NCBI GenBank assembly: GCA_036939355.1
Contig: JALLAP010002091.1
Coordinates: 1-12,831, forward strand
Source of the DNA: Thalassiosira profunda
Lineage: Eukaryota; Bacillariophyta; Thalassiosirophyceae; Thalassiosirales; Thalassiosiraceae
Direction: 5' to 3'
Length of the DNA: 12,831 nt
Positions 1 through 8,900 of the stretch are shown in pieces (the stretch's first letter is position 1; the number at the start of each line of letters is the position of its first letter). The position numbers and the translations under genes are program-made. Under the pieces are notes generated by a model. The model ran no database searches and had not been told where the DNA came from. It saw nothing but the letters and a program-made list of their open reading frames with translations.

Positions 1-370
1 TGCGGTGGGCGGCCAGCCGCGTAAACGACGGGTGGTGCGTCGACGCCGGCAAACGGACGTCCCGCACCTCCAACAAGACGTTGGAGTCATAAGAGAGTTT
101 GTGCAGCTGTTGCAGCGCCACGTGCTCGTAGGCGGGCGCCCGGCCGATGCCATCTTCGTATTCCGCGGGGAGGTCGGCGCGCCACTCGGGAAAACGCTTG
201 CACTTTGCGGCCCACTTGCGCCGGTCGGCGGGCGCGGTGGTGTCGGTCGAGAGCTGCGAGCCGAGGCTTTGGTCGGTGTTGGAGCTGGCCCGTGCCACGT
301 TTCGGGGGGACCCGAGCCTCATTCTAGGCGCACCCAGCGCCCTCCTTGCAACCGCAACCACCCTCATCAT
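1..370 (-). CDS. MTG1/YlqF-like organellar ribosome-assembly GTPase, N-terminal part only
   Basis: An open minus-strand frame runs from an ATG at 370 to the left edge (123 codons, no stop), so the gene is truncated by the window. Residues 1-17 (MMRVVAVARRALGAPRM) are Arg/Ala-rich with no acidic residue, like a mitochondrial presequence. Residues 98-116 read VLLEVRDVRLPASTHHPSF. This resembles the conserved segment of MTG1/YlqF/RbgA circularly permuted GTPases that runs (I/V)(I/V)E(V/L)(R/H)D(A/I)R(I/A)PLS(T/S) just before the G4 motif. It is preceded by an HxAL..LHKL helix, as in yeast Mtg1. Known family members help mature the large subunit of bacterial, mitochondrial or plastid ribosomes. 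The usual WFPGHM box is not evident, and the G4, G1 and G3 motifs lie outside the window, so the family call is tentative. A second Met at residue 17 could also be the start. Confidence 0.55.
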   Translation of the reverse strand, partial: MMRVVAVARRALGAPRMRLGSPRNVARASSNTDQSLGSQLSTDTTAPADRRKWAAKCKRFPEWRADLPAEYEDGIGRAPAYEHVALQQLHKLSYDSNVLLEVRDVRLPASTHHPSFTRLAAHR

Positions 371-723
371 ACCTACTCGTCGTCTGATTGTGCAGGGCTG
401 ATGGGTGATGGGTGCATGTACTGATGTGTCCACTGCAAGACGTCCACTTGAGACAAACTTTCGCTATCACGCAATCCCCCTCCGACCAGATGCACACAGC
501 GTTCGTGAGGTCTCCGCGGCGGTCTATCGGCTGATGGTGAGCACAGACGAGGGGTAGGGGGGTATTGTAGCAAAGATTTGTGTGGTGGGGCGGCGCGGGC
601 CTCTAAGAGAGGGGCGTAGGTAGCCAGGTAGGTACGTAAAATAGCTAACTCATTTCAGCTCTTCCTCTTCCTCTTACTTCGTTGTTCGTTGCTTCACTCG
701 GCACTCTATGATGTATGCTAATC
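371..723. promoter_or_regulatory. Divergent intergenic/promoter region
   Basis: This spacer of about 350 bases lies between two head-to-head genes, so it should hold both promoters and 5' leaders. A GTACGTA element lies at 632-638, about 86 bases upstream of the plus-strand start. The stretch at 655-700 is pyrimidine-rich (CTCTTCCTCTTCC), as is common in leaders or around initiators. Two out-of-frame ATGs at 708 and 711 come just before the plus-strand gene. I see no convincing TATA box. The 66-codon minus-strand frame here (373-573) has no recognisable features and is not called. Confidence 0.4.
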
Positions 724-1989
724 ATGAGCGGCCGCAAGCGTCCTCCCCGCGGCGGCGGCGAGCCACCGCCGACCCGCAAGACCGACGCCACCAATCGCGG
801 CGAGGGCAAGGAGGCGGACTTCGCGCATTTCGAGGCGCTGTGGCATCGAAAGCTCGCGGCGTCGAACGGCAGACGAGATGATGGCCCGCAGAGGAAGCGG
901 AGGAGGCGTGCACCGCCAAAAGCCGGGCGCGAGGACGACACCAAGAAGAAGAAGGGAGGGTACAATGCGATTGCGGAGGCGGGGGCATCCGCCAAAGGCC
1001 GCGGCCTTCGCTCCCCTCGCGATCGCTGGAGCCAGCCGCTGTACCAATACTGGTCCATCCCGCAAATCGACGATTTGGTGGGGTGGGCCACCTCCCATCG
1101 CGGCAACATTCGCGAAACCAAAGGGAGTGGAAGCGAGGACGACGAGGAGGGGCGGAGGCTGGGACTGGCGCACCTGCCGGTGGCCCCGCCGCCCCCCTCC
1201 CACATTGCCTTTTTGCGCCATCGAATAAAGGAGCGGCGGGGGGAGCATCCTCCCGGAGGCGGAAAGGGGAAACGAAAACGCAACAAAACAGCAACGGGAG
1301 GGCGCGGGATCGATGGTTTGGAATCGATGTCCACCTCCGCCCACGTGGCAACGGGGATGGCCGTCGAGGAGGCGCTGACGATGGCGTTGATGCCGTTGGC
1401 CGAGGCCCACGTCGCGCGGTGCCGACGACTGCAACGGGGGAAGCAGACGAACGGCAGTCGAAAGGAGGGCCAGCCATCTGCGGGAAGGAGGGACGACGAT
1501 CCGTTCCACGCGTGGACGCTCCCGCCCGCCGAGGCCATTGCCGCGCTGGCGAGGGAGGGTTCCGCGGAGGGGAGAACGGCGCTGACGTCGTTGCTTGGGA
1601 AACATCCCGATGTTGTCGCGAAACACGCATCGCCCACTGTTGCAAAGGAGGTGGCTCCAAAGATGGAGGAGGACTCGTCCGATGGCAGTGGCAGCAGTCG
1701 TCCGGATGGCAGCGACAGCGAGAGTGGGGAGGACGATCGCGAGGAACCTGCATCGAAGGAGGATGCAAGTTCCGATGGCCATGACAGCGAGAGCAAGGAC
1801 GAGGACAAGACGCCTGCAGCAGACAGCAGTGACAGCGACGGCGAGGACAATGATTCCGACAGCAGCGAGAGTGGCAGTGAGGGCGAGAAGTCCGCAGCAG
1901 AGGAGGATGCAAGCTCTGGCAATAGTGATGGCTCTGGCGGCAGTGAACACGACAGCGAGGACGAAAGCGAGAATGCACAGAGGTATTGA
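724..1989 (+). CDS. Probable nuclear protein, basic with an acidic Ser/Asp/Glu-rich tail; function unknown
   Basis: This frame encodes 421 residues from the ATG at 724 (MSGRKRPP). An in-frame ATG at 715 would add three residues. I prefer 724 because it has A at -3 and the ATG at 715 has T there. Basic clusters that could act as nuclear localisation signals lie at residues 56-62 (QRKRRRR), about 74-77 (KKKK) and 180-188 (GKGKRKRNK). An aromatic block around residues 102-122 (DRWSQPLYQYWSIPQIDDL) is the most domain-like part. From residue 314 to the end the protein is almost entirely Ser, Asp, Glu and Gly. This tail contains an imperfect internal duplication (EDASSDG / EDASSGN) and many casein-kinase-2-type S-x-x-E/D sites, as in nucleolar acidic-tail proteins. 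The family is not recognised. A resemblance to Pol I factor Rrn9 (HAWTLPP) was considered and is too weak to use. Several other frames are open across the region, but only this one gives a conventional protein. Confidence 0.75.
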   Translation: MSGRKRPPRGGGEPPPTRKTDATNRGEGKEADFAHFEALWHRKLAASNGRRDDGPQRKRRRRAPPKAGREDDTKKKKGGYNAIAEAGASAKGRGLRSPRDRWSQPLYQYWSIPQIDDLVGWATSHRGNIRETKGSGSEDDEEGRRLGLAHLPVAPPPPSHIAFLRHRIKERRGEHPPGGGKGKRKRNKTATGGRGIDGLESMSTSAHVATGMAVEEALTMALMPLAEAHVARCRRLQRGKQTNGSRKEGQPSAGRRDDDPFHAWTLPPAEAIAALAREGSAEGRTALTSLLGKHPDVVAKHASPTVAKEVAPKMEEDSSDGSGSSRPDGSDSESGEDDREEPASKEDASSDGHDSESKDEDKTPAADSSDSDGEDNDSDSSESGSEGEKSAAEEDASSGNSDGSGGSEHDSEDESENAQRY

Positions 1990-2508
1990 CGAAGGTGAAT
2001 TACGTCCAGTGTCTTTGTAGCACTTACCTACTTGTGGGATTGGGAGACCCCCTCTTTGTACGATCTTGCTTGTGCCTCAACAGAACTCGCTCCCACCCCT
2101 GGTGTACGTCTTACATTCTATACGTAAGTGTCGGAGTCAGCAACTTCTGGCATACCAGTTCCTCCACACGTACATTTTAAAGCCCGGTAGGAATTAGTAT
2201 GATTTGAGTCTTTTTAAACTACAAAGAAGCCCGCGAGGGGCGGCGCCTTTGCCTTTCTCTGGCTCCCTCCGACGCTCGCACTCTACCCCGCTGTTGAGGG
2301 GCGGCGGCGTTCAATCTATTAAGCGGCGGCCCAGTCGGGCGGGAGGGGAGCTGCAGGAACAGAGCGGCTTGCGCGGCGACCTTGCTAGACGGCCCAGCCC
2401 TCCCCGGCAGCTCAGCACACACGCTCATCTCGTGCACACATCTCGTGTGCGTGTCACTATCGGCGTCCGGCTCCGCTAAGGAGGGAGCACGCGACGCACC
2501 CTGCAGCG
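1990..2508. other. Intergenic region between two tandem plus-strand genes
   Basis: These 519 bases should hold the 3' end of the upstream gene and the promoter and leader of the downstream one. The first half (about 2000-2225) is relatively AT-rich, with TTTTAAAG near 2175 and TTTTTAAA near 2212 as weak TATA-like sites. ACGT-core elements occur at about 2119 (TACGTA) and 2168 (ACACGTAC). The second half is GC-rich, and a short ATCTCGTG direct repeat sits near 2430-2450. Small open frames here overlap the start of the downstream gene in other frames and show no domain. Confidence 0.4.
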
Positions 2509-5500
2509 ATGAACCGGCGGCGGCCCTTCCCGCACGGGGCGCCGGGGAGGGATCCCCGCAAGGCGCTCCTCTCGAGCCGCACCCAGCGTCCGCAAAATGC
2601 GACGCCCGCCGCCCCGCCTCCAACCAGAGCCTCGTCCGCAAGGCTGGGCACAAGGGCCCATGCGGCAGCGGCGAGGAGCGCGCCCCCCGACGACGAGCCG
2701 TGGGATCCCTTCTCCGTCACATCGGGCGACGTCGAGGACGCGAGCGGCGGCAGTCGGGATTCCATCTTTTCGGGTGCCGACGAGTGGCCCGCCCCCGCGG
2801 AAGAAGCCTCGTTTGGGAGCAGCGCCTTCGGGGCGGGAGACGCCTCCTTCGGGAACAGCAGCGGTGGATTTGGGGGAGGGTCGTTCGGGGAGTCGTCGTG
2901 GTCGAGCTTCCGCCCCGTCGCCTCCACCAGCGGCTATGCTCACGACAAGCAGGGGAGGGTGATTGACTGGCCGTCGTCGCCGCAATTGTCGCCCATCGCC
3001 CCGCACGACAGCCTCGAGGCCGAGACTTCACTAGAGGCTTCGGTGGGAGAAATGTCTCCGCAAACGACGCCGCTGCGGAAGAACGGCTTCTGGGGAGCGC
3101 TCGACGCCAGCGACGCAGCGGAGGGGCCGAACGACGGGGACGACATGATCTTGGTGTCCCTGTCCCCCGAGGAGCCGCGGGAGAGCAACCCAGTCTCCCC
3201 CGCGCGGCGGCGGGCCCGGGCGATCGTCCAGAAGCGGAGCCCGCGGCGGGGCCTCGCGTTGACGGAGTCGAACGAGAAGGCCCAATCCCGCCGCCAGAGG
3301 GAGCCGCTGCCCGCGTCGCCGCCTTCACACAAAGCGGGGAAGCGGCCGCTGGAGCCCCCGGCCGCCGCTCCGGCCGAAACGGACGGGGTGCCCGCCGCCC
3401 TGGGAACCCCGGCCAACACGAAGGGACGCGCCCGCCCCCCGCCCGCGGGGCCCGCGCCGCCCCGCTCTCCGCATTACGGCAAGCCGCCCGACATCCACTC
3501 CAAGCGCTCGGCCCGGCCGCAGTCGTCGGAGGGTTCGCCGGAGGCGCCGCCGTCCATGACATCGACGGCAAGGCCGAGGGCAAGGCCGCCGTCCACGACG
3601 GGGAGCCTCGACGCGTGGCACCGCCGGCAGGAGCAGCTCCAGTTACGTCAGGGGATAACAAAACCGGGGCAGCGTCCGGGACGGGAGCCGGGATCGGTCG
3701 CGACGAACCACTCGGTCCTCACGGACGAGATGAGCGCGGCGCAGCTGGCCCGGCGGAAGGGGGGGCGGTCGGCGTGGCAGGGACAGATTGCCGCGCGGCA
3801 GCGGCAGGTGCTGGAGCCGCCGAGGCCAAGTTCGCGGGAGGTTTGGTCAAGCGAAGAGGAGGCGAAGCCGAAGAATGCGACGGCGAATGGCGCGGACTCT
3901 GTCGGGGAGAGTGGCGTCGACGACGACTCCGGCACCTGGGCTATGGCGGATGTCACCCTCTCCTCCTTGGAGGGGGGCGACCCCTTCCGCGCCGGCGCCT
4001 CACCAAAGCGGACGCTCTGGGAGGGGGGTCTGCCGTCGCGGCAGTCGCATGAGCAAGTGGCGGCCCCCACCGAGCCCACCGATGCCGCGGCGCCCACCTC
4101 GGCTCCGCAAGAGGAGGGGCGGCCGGAGTTCGCTCCGGACGAGGTGGAGCCGCCCCCCCAACAACGAGGCGAACGGACGAAGCAGAGTGCGCCGCAGCGC
4201 CGACGATTGGAGGGAAGTCGAGCGTCCAACGAAATCATCGGAGCGACGCGGGGGCTGGTCATGGCGGGGCTCGTGGACAACGCCCCGCCGGAGGCGGCGC
4301 GGACGAGATCCACCCAGCAGGCGCCTCTGTCCACGCGGGGGGTGTACCGCCGCACCCACCCCTCGGCGCGCGCCCTCCCCGCCCGAGGCGCTAACAAGCC
4401 GCCCCTGGGACCGTCGCCCACCAGCATCGCCGACACTACTGTAATGCGCCTTCCCTCCGGCGCGCGTCCGCTGGCGTCGCCCGTGCGCTCGGACCACTCG
4501 GCCGATGCGGCGGCGGGGGCGACGCCCTTTGGCGCGGCCGGATTGCGGGACGTCCGAAGGCAGATTTTCAGTGGAGGCAATCCGTCGCGGGTGGATACTG
4601 GCGGGGAGGGGGCCGCGGTCGCGGAGAAAACGGCCACCGGGAAGGCGCCGACCGTAAGAGAGGTCCTGAGGGACGACGGTGCGGACCTCGACCTGAGGAA
4701 CGTCCAGGCCATTTACCGAAGCCCGGGCCGTCGCGAAGATCAAGTGATCAATATGAGGGTCTCGCAGGACGGCGAGCACGGCGGCTCGGCCGGCGGAAGC
4801 CCCAACCGCCCGCGGGCCGCCGCCGTCTTTCAGAATCGCGCCGCGGCATCGCCCCCCGGCGGCGTCGCGCGCACCGTCTCGTGGGACGACGACTCCGCCC
4901 CCCAACCAAACCTCGACGCCCCGCCCTCCCAGACGGAACCCTCCGCGATCGGCCCCGCGCGGAGCTTCGACTCGGCCGCAAACTCGGTCCGCTCCCACCG
5001 CAGCCGGGGCTCCCGCGGTTCCCGCTGGCGCGGCACGGGTTCCCAGGGCGGCGCTCCCGCAGGCGCGAGTACACAAAGCGTGGCCAGCGCTGCCCCCTCG
5101 GTCGCGCCCTCGGTGGAGACGGAGTGCGTCCGGCAGAATGCCGAAATCGCGCAGGCGATGGACGACATGATGGAATTCTTCATGGACGCCGCAGCTAGCG
5201 GTGGCGACGGAGATGGTACGGACAGTGTGAGCATCGAAGGGCGGGGGTGGGGCGACGGCGACCACGGGGCGCCAGCCGCGCCCGACGCGCACTTCGACCC
5301 GCGGCACCCGCTGCCCGCGGAGGAGGCGCCGTTCGACGTCGCGCCATTCCCCCCGCTCGACCGCTCGGCGGAGGGAACGGCCCCGCCGACCGTGACGCCC
5401 CTGCGATCGAATCGCATGCCGCACGGCACTGCAGTCACGGCCATCTCCAACTTGATGCTGTTCCCGTCGCCGTCGGAGGAGTACGACGACCCCTCCGTCT

Positions 5501-5635
5501 TCGCCCATTCCATCCTGAGCGAGGCGAGCTCCGACCTCGCGCCCGCCGTGCCTCCGCGCGAGCCTCCGTCGCGCCCGGCACCGGCCGCGGCGCCCAGCAA
5601 CAGAGACAGCCTTGGCTTTCCAAAGGGCAATCACG
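2509..5635 (+). CDS. Exon 1 of a giant, mostly disordered protein (residues 1-1043 of about 2110)
   Basis: This exon starts at ATG 2509 (MNRRRPFP) and ends at a canonical donor, CACG|GTGAGT. The last codon is split after one base and completed by the second exon. The protein is rich in Pro, Ala, Arg, Ser and Gly, as expected for disorder. Visible elements, in order: WDPF at residues 65-68; five FG dipeptides within residues 102-127; TPLRKN at 187-192; SP-rich basic stretches; DPF again at 491-493; an Arg/Ser/Gly tract just before residue 865; a short amphipathic helix at about 869-896 (EIAQAMDDMMEFFMDAAA); and TPLRSN at 963-968. There is no signal peptide, membrane segment or recognised domain. 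The DPF and FG motifs could be adaptor-binding or condensate-forming, but that is only inference. If the intron were retained, the frame would end at a TGA at 5758-5760. The function is unknown. Confidence 0.72.
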
Positions 5636-5662
5636 GTGAGTGGGATGATACGTTTTGCGGAG

Positions 5663-5807
5663 GTTTGGGGCGACATTTCAAATTTGAACCGTTTGAAAAA
5701 TCAAATGGTCGTTTGAAAATTTTGACCATTTGGANGTTTGGGGCGACATTTCAAATTTGAACCGTTTGAAAAATCAAATGGTCGTTTGAAAATTTTGACC
5801 ATTTGGA
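5663..5807 (+). repeat. Perfect 72-bp direct repeat flanking a single N
   Basis: Bases 5663-5734 and 5736-5807 appear identical (72 of 72), each starting GTTTGGGGCGACATTTC. They are separated by the only ambiguous base in the window (5735). The repeat period is 73. An assembly join with an unmerged overlap is at least as likely as a real tandem duplication. Confidence 0.9.
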
Positions 5808-5902
5808 AATTCGAATTTGAATTTTCAAAATCCAATTTGGAAATTTAAATTGAATTTTCCAAAGACCGTTTGAATTTTCAAACGACCATTTGATTTTTCA
5901 AA
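5765..5902. repeat. Perfect 30-bp inverted repeat inside the intron
   Basis: The arm at 5765-5794 is the exact reverse complement of 5873-5902, with a 78-base spacer. Further partial complementarity continues on both sides. The same left arm also occurs at 5692-5721 in the first copy of the 72-base direct repeat. The intron RNA could therefore fold into a long hairpin. Such structure is typical of MITE-like or introner-type insertions. Confidence 0.85.
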
Positions 5903-5971
5903 TTGAATTTCAAATTTTCAAAATCGAAGAATTGAATTTGCTCACTTTCAAACGATCTCTGTTTCCCAAAG

Positions 5972-8900
5972 AGCCTGCCGAGATCAATGGGACTGGCGCC
6001 AAGAAGGACCTGTCGAACTTCTTCGATCAATTCAGCGACCGCCTCATCCACGGCTGCCACGACGGCGAGGGGGAGAGCTCGGACGTGTTCTTCGTCGACA
6101 ATGGATGGAACGCTGGAAATTGGGGCGACCAGGCCCTGTCGAACGAATGGAAAGCGGACCCGGCGGTCTCCCAAACGCTGCAAAGAGCACGGCTCGATGC
6201 CGCGGACCGGGCCCTTCCCCCCGCGAGCACCTTCCTGTCTCCAAAGGACAGGGCCAAAATTCGGCAGCACGACACCACGCCGCTGCGAGGAAACACGGCG
6301 CGATCGCGGAGGATGGCGGGCGCGCACCGATCGCACGTGTCGTACCCGAGCGTGCACTCGATCCAGGAGTCGGCGCACGAGGACGACGAGGAGGAGAGTC
6401 GGGAGATCGTCGACGACGACCAGAGCAGCGATTACACCGCCTGCAGCGGGAGCGATCGATCGAGCGACGATGGTTCGAGCGGGGGTGCGTCGAGCGGCGA
6501 GGGATCGAGCGAGGGGGAGTCGGGCTACGGTGCGCAAGGTAGCCCTGCCAGTGGCGATTCGCCCCACCGGTCTGCCCGCCGGGAAAGCAGGAGTCCGCTG
6601 GACTCTGCCCTGGACGAGCCCGACAGCCCTCCCACGCCACCTGCCTTGCAACGAAGCCTCCTCGAGCCCTTCGAAGAGAAGAAGGAAGATCCGCCCGACG
6701 GTTCTTTTGCTGAGGATCATATTGATCCCGACACGATGAAAATGACCTACCGGGAGAAGCGAAAGGGCCACTCTCTCGCTTGGCACTCCTCCAACGGCGT
6801 CAACGACAACGAGCTGTACGACTCCAAGCAGCTGCCCCCTTCCAGGGCCCAACGGGCGTCCACCATTGCCGGAAGGCTGAACCTCCTCACCATCTCGTCA
6901 CTCACGGCTGAGACCTTTCAAGATCACTTTGGCGACGACGACAGCTCGCACAATCCGCTGTATAGCCTGGCGAGCGACCGTGCGGTGAACGACGAGTCCC
7001 AGTTGGGCAGTATCTTGGGCAGCATTCGGGAGGAGGAGAGCTTCGAGCGCCTGAGCGAGGACGACGATGAAAGTGTGGAGGACGGGGAGGAGGAGGAGAG
7101 CGACTACGTGCAAATGCTGCGGGACTTCAAGGACATCATCCAGCGGGCCGGAAAGAAGGCAGTCGGAGGCGAGAGCGAGGAGGATACTGCCGTCCGCCCA
7201 AAGAAGCAGCAGAGTCCGGTGACGACGCCGGCGGCAGATCGAGCCGCTGGGGGATACGGACCCGCCCGAAGGGTTCCAACGCCGCCGCACCAAAGCACCA
7301 AGGCGAGTCCCAAGCCTTCGAGAGCGCTTGCTTCCCATCCTTCGCCTGGCTACATGCCGGCTCGCTATCAGATGAGCCATGGCCCTCCCGCAGTTCAGAG
7401 GAGGGCACCGGTGCGAGCGCGTGGGGGCGTCCCTCCTCTGCATCGTCAGACGAGGCAGAATTATCACCCTCATCAAGTGCCGAGGGGGCAGGAGCTGACG
7501 AAATCGCGGCTGGAGGAGAAACTGCTGGGCATCAGTGGCGGCGTTCACCGGAAGCACTGTGGAGATTCGGTCGCCACGTCCGAGCTGGGATCGCTTCTCA
7601 CCCGCGACAGCGAGAGGAGCCAAATTGGCAATGTGGGCGTGCCGACGATGATCTTCCACCGGACGCATCCGGGTGTGCGAGCGACGGACGGCGTGTTGGC
7701 AGCGAAGGCGTCTCCAGAGTCGTGTCGGAGCTCGCCAAGCTCGATGCAGAATACTTACAATGGCTCGGTAGCGGGGCTTGCGAGGACGCCAAAAGGCAAT
7801 GTGTCCGTCCCTCGCAATCGGATTTACCTTCCGGAAGATATGGTGGACGATGCTGCGCCTCCTGTCGCAAATCAGGGCCAACGTCCGGCAACAGCATCAT
7901 CGCCAGCGAGGCGGGTGAATGTGAATGAGGCGAAGGTAGATCCACCGCGCAACACCAAACAGGAACATTACAAGGCCGCGGCCGCTGCCATTGCAAAGAT
8001 TGACGAAGAGCTTCGGAACTCCAACAGGCAAAAGGTACCTGCGTTCCCGCCGGCTGTTGCCCGAACTCCTTCTGCTCCTCCCAAGCCTCCAACCGGCAAG
8101 CCTCCAACCAGCGGCGACAACATGGTTGGAAGCGGCACCAAGGCTGTCCAAATCCAAGTCAACCGAGTCCGGAGCGAGCCGAAGCGGGTCGCAGCCAGAG
8201 CGCCGGTAGAACCTCTCCCCAAGGGACCAGAAATGCAGAGATCAAGATCGGCTTTTGTGGGCTCGGCGACTGCAATGAAGCCGCGTCAGATGCAAAGGCA
8301 GAACAAGCCTGTCCGGCCATCGAATGCAGTGGAAGTGGTCGGTCCGCCATCTTTGGGAAAGGCCCGTTCGTATGGCAGCAAGCCAGCTGCCCAACCAGTC
8401 CGCAAGCAAAGATCGATGGACCCGGTGATTCCCCATTCTTCGGGAAAGAAGCAGTTTGGAGTTCAACCCGTCGTCACGACCCGGCGGGATTCCAACAGCA
8501 ACGCTTCCACCAGGGCATTGTTCCTGGCAACGAGCTCTTCGACTCTGCAAGCTGAAAACCTCAGTACCAAACAGCAGCCGAAAATCCCGGCCTCCTTCAA
8601 CTCGAGCCGCAGCATCCGCCGAAATATGGTCACACCCGACAACACGTCGCAGCACAGCTCCATTTTCGAGGCGTTCGAGGTGGCCCCGCTGCGTACCTTT
8701 TCGGACGACGCAGATGACCAGAAGGACGCGAACGCCTTCTTGAACTATGTGGGGGTGCATCACTCGTTCACGCGGAAGGGCTCGAAGCGAGTGGGATTCC
8801 CGACGCCTCCTGGTGCTGTCGCTCATCCGATAGCGGATGCGTACCCCCTCCGCTCAAAGAATGCCACTGCGCAGAGGGCTCAGTCGCAAAGCAACAAAGG

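Larger units (their letters stand above)
5636..5971 (+). other. Spliceosomal intron, AT-rich and self-complementary
   Basis: The intron begins with the donor GTGAGT (5636-5641) and ends in CCCAAAG at 5971, after a modest pyrimidine stretch (GATCTCTGTTTCCC). Of the AGs near this end, only 5970-5971 keeps the two long flanking frames in phase, giving FPKGNH-E-PAEING. Base composition falls from GC-rich exon to a sequence built almost entirely of short TTTGAAAA / TTTTCAAA words. It contains a 72-base direct repeat around an N and a perfect 30-base inverted repeat. Its stated length (336) depends on whether that duplication is real. Without it the intron would be 263 bases. Confidence 0.75.

Noticed and set aside
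5..424. A 139-codon plus-strand frame at the left edge
   Set aside because: It is antisense to the MTG1-like reading, is Arg/Gly/Val-rich without domains, and is explained by GC-rich codon structure.
645..1978. Three minus-strand frames of 410-425 codons
   Set aside because: They mirror the repetitive GC-rich plus-strand gene. Their Ser/Leu or Cys/His-rich products are the expected antisense of a Ser/Asp/Glu tail, and no domain is seen.
724..1989. Possible Rrn9-like Pol I transcription factor
   Set aside because: Only a short HAWTLPP stretch and a preceding helix resemble the family, which is too little to assign.
2689..3990. AP2-type clathrin adaptor ligand based on DPF motifs
   Set aside because: Only two DPF tripeptides occur in more than 2000 residues, and no ENTH, EH or clathrin-box context was seen.
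4000..5676. A 558-codon minus-strand frame inside exon 1
   Set aside because: It is Arg/Gly/Val-rich low complexity without a domain, and it crosses the donor site and enters the AT-rich intron, so it is a shadow frame.
5663..5902. CRISPR array or bacterial repeat element
   Set aside because: Only two long copies are present, without spacers. They lie within an AT-rich eukaryotic intron, and no cas genes are present.
6898..7881. A 327-codon minus-strand frame inside exon 2
   Set aside because: No recognisable domain. It is antisense to the coding frame, whose acidic and basic tracts are more protein-like.
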